This document shows positions 6,280 through 7,761 of a DNA stretch of 7,761 nucleotides, piece by piece. How positions within the stretch are numbered: the first letter of the stretch is position 1; each line of letters begins with the position of its first letter. The DNA is from Clostridium sp. CAG:273 (lineage in GTDB: Bacteria; Bacillota; Clostridia; TANB77; CAG-508): assembly GCA_000438355.1 (NCBI GenBank), contig FR901486.1, positions 1-7,761 on the forward strand, read 5' to 3'. The position numbers and the translations under genes were made by a program. A model generated the notes under the pieces. That model was not told where the DNA came from. It searched no databases and was given only the letters and a program-made list of their open reading frames with translations.

Positions 6280-7623
6280 TTATTCTTCGTTGTTTTTCTC
6301 TTGTTCTTCATAATCTTCATTATCTTCTGTTACTTCTTGATTTTTACATACTTTTACCCATTTTATTCTTTTATCCTCAAGCTCTTCTATTTTATAAGTT
6401 AATTTTTTATCTTCTATAGTTGGTTTCTCATTTTCGTCTGGTATTCTTCCTAATTTTTCTATTAAATATCCAGACAAAGTATCATAATCTCCTTCTGGAA
6501 TTTCTACAGATAGTATTCTTTTTAGTTCATATAAAGGTATACTACCTTCTACCATATAAGTATTTTCGTCTATTTTATTAAATTCTACTTCTACATCATC
6601 ATATTCGTCAAATATATTTCCTACTAGCTCTTCTAATATGTCTTCCATCGTAAGAAGTCCTGATGTGCCACCATATTCATCAACTACTATTGCCATTTGC
6701 ATTTTATTTTTTTGTAATTCTTTAAACACTTCGTCTATTGGTTTTGTCTCTGGTACATAATAGGCTTCTCTCATAATATCTTTTATTTTTATTTTCTTTC
6801 CATTACTTAAAGCTTTTAGGATATCTTTTAAGAAAAGTATTCCTTTTATATCATCAATAGTTTCTTCATATACTGGAATTCTACTATATTTATAATCATC
6901 AATTTCATCTAAAAGTTCATATATGTTGTCATTTATTTCTATTGCAAATATATCTGTTCTGTGTGTCATAATTTCTGCTGCATCTATATCATTTAATTGA
7001 AAAACATTATTAATTAAATCTTTTTCGTTTTTCTTTATAACACCTTTTTCTTGCCCTTGATCAACCATCATTTTTATTTCTTCTTCTGTTACCACTTCTT
7101 CTTCATATTCACTTACTCCAAATATTTTAGAAACTAAGTTTGTTGTTGCTGTAAGAAGTTTTACAAAAGGTGATGTTATCACAGATATAAAACTAATTAT
7201 TCCAATTGTTGAGAAAGCTATCTTTTCAGAATATTTCATTGCTAGTCTTTTTGGCACTAATTCTCCAAATATTAATGTAAAAAATGACAAAATTATAGTA
7301 ATAACTATAATAGATAATGCTTGCCAAAATCCAATTCCTGGACCTGGCATCCATTCATTTAAAATTGGTGACAACTCACTTGCAAATGTATCTGCTGCAA
7401 ATGCACTTGATAAAAATCCTGCAAGTGTTATTCCTATCTGTATAGTTGCTAAAAACTTACTAGGATTTTTTAACATTTTCTTTATTTTCTTTGCCTTTTT
7501 GTTTCCTTCTTTTGCTTCTTTTTCTATTTTTGCATCATTTAGCGAAATATATGCCATTTCACTTGCTGCAAAATATGCATTTAGCAAAATTAGGATAATT
7601 AAAAATATAATTTGAAAAAGCAT
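6280..7623 (-). CDS. CNNM/CorC (HlyC/CorC) family cation transporter, DUF21-CBS
   Basis: Integral membrane protein of the hemolysin C/CorC family. Characterised relatives (CorC, MpfA, CNNM) export or resist Mg2+, so divalent cation transport is the likely role. From the chosen start there are 447 residues. The DUF21 transmembrane domain spans about 1-175, with hydrophobic segments near 2-22, 60-80, 100-121 and 135-155, and the conserved FGELVPKRLA (119-128). A CBS pair covers about 205-340 and includes MTHRTDI (219-225), SRIPVYE (247-253) and VVDEYGGTSGLLTMEDILEE (313-332). A CorC C-terminal domain (about 345-425) with DTLSGYLIEKLGRIP follows, and then an acidic tail. The ATG at 7621-7623 is preferred over an in-frame TTG at 7695. 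It has AGGAAGGAAG 5 bases upstream and begins directly with the first membrane helix, whereas the extension would start upstream of the predicted transcription start. It is the first gene of the likely four-gene operon. Confidence 0.95.
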   Translation of the reverse strand: MLFQIIFLIILILLNAYFAASEMAYISLNDAKIEKEAKEGNKKAKKIKKMLKNPSKFLATIQIGITLAGFLSSAFAADTFASELSPILNEWMPGPGIGFWQALSIIVITIILSFFTLIFGELVPKRLAMKYSEKIAFSTIGIISFISVITSPFVKLLTATTNLVSKIFGVSEYEEEVVTEEEIKMMVDQGQEKGVIKKNEKDLINNVFQLNDIDAAEIMTHRTDIFAIEINDNIYELLDEIDDYKYSRIPVYEETIDDIKGILFLKDILKALSNGKKIKIKDIMREAYYVPETKPIDEVFKELQKNKMQMAIVVDEYGGTSGLLTMEDILEELVGNIFDEYDDVEVEFNKIDENTYMVEGSIPLYELKRILSVEIPEGDYDTLSGYLIEKLGRIPDENEKPTIEDKKLTYKIEELEDKRIKWVKVCKNQEVTEDNEDYEEQEKNNEE

Positions 7624-7628
7624 AAAAT

Positions 7629-7638
7629 CTTCCTTCCT
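7629..7638 (-). promoter_or_regulatory. Strong ribosome binding site fixing the transporter start
   Basis: The minus strand reads AGGAAGGAAG, 5 bases before the ATG at 7623. It excludes the 24-residue N-terminal extension from the upstream TTG. Confidence 0.8.
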
Positions 7639-7659
7639 ATTATTACAAATATTTATATT

Positions 7660-7688
7660 ATTATATATTCTGTGTAATTTTCTGTCAA
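7660..7688 (-). promoter_or_regulatory. Consensus sigma-A promoter for the four-gene operon
   Basis: The minus strand has a perfect TTGACA (7683-7688), a 17-base spacer and a perfect TATAAT (7660-7665). Transcription should begin near 7653, leaving a leader of about 30 bases. That is too short for a riboswitch such as the Mg2+-sensing M-box. Both hexamers and the spacing match the consensus, which suggests strong, largely constitutive expression of the transporter and the genes behind it. Confidence 0.85.
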
Positions 7689-7761
7689 TAACCAAGTTAT
7701 GTAATTTAAGCTATTTAGACATAATTTATTATAAGGAAGTTAAAATTTATATTTAATATAT

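Noticed and set aside
7624..7695. TTG at 7695 as the start of the CorC-like protein
   Set aside because: It would lie upstream of the predicted transcription start and overlap the -10/-35 region. The ATG at 7623 has an excellent ribosome binding site.
7624..7761. Mg2+ riboswitch (M-box) ahead of the transporter
   Set aside because: The leader predicted from the consensus promoter is only about 30 bases, and the upstream DNA is unstructured AT-rich sequence.

Overview
The window is strongly AT-rich and all six genes lie on the minus strand. A complete spo0A, encoding the master sporulation regulator, places it in an endospore-forming lineage of low-GC Bacillota. The AT bias, K/N/I/E-rich proteins and gene content suggest a clostridial, possibly gut-associated organism. 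Nothing here supports a genus or species name.

Reading in the direction of transcription, from high to low coordinates: a near-perfect housekeeping promoter (7660-7688) precedes four tightly packed genes. They encode a CNNM/CorC-type (DUF21-CBS) cation transporter (6280-7623), a membrane-anchored WG-repeat protein (4426-6252), a YnbB-type PLP enzyme of the methionine gamma-lyase/'aluminium resistance' family (3163-4410), and a BaiN/YhiN/HI0933-type flavoprotein (1869-3152). The gaps are only 27, 15 and 10 bases, so they probably form one transcript. A perfect 16-bp AT-rich hairpin (1823-1862) starts 6 bases after the last stop codon. It is followed by a YigZ/IMPACT-family gene (1133-1771) and then spo0A (199-1017).

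spo0A has its own recognisable promoter (1065-1093) in the 115-base gap after yigZ. That gap also holds two dyads, one nearly centred on the -35 element and one over the predicted start of transcription. The 198 bases downstream of spo0A hold no gene and no convincing intrinsic terminator.

The first four genes look like a co-transcribed housekeeping/accessory set (membrane cation transport, an envelope-side repeat protein and two cofactor enzymes) with no proven common pathway. YigZ and Spo0A appear to be separately expressed. I see no mobile element, CRISPR array, tRNA, rRNA or riboswitch. I also see no clear undescribed system; the least explained items are the WG-repeat protein and the dyads around the spo0A promoter. 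Several start codons were moved from the longest open frame on the basis of ribosome binding sites.
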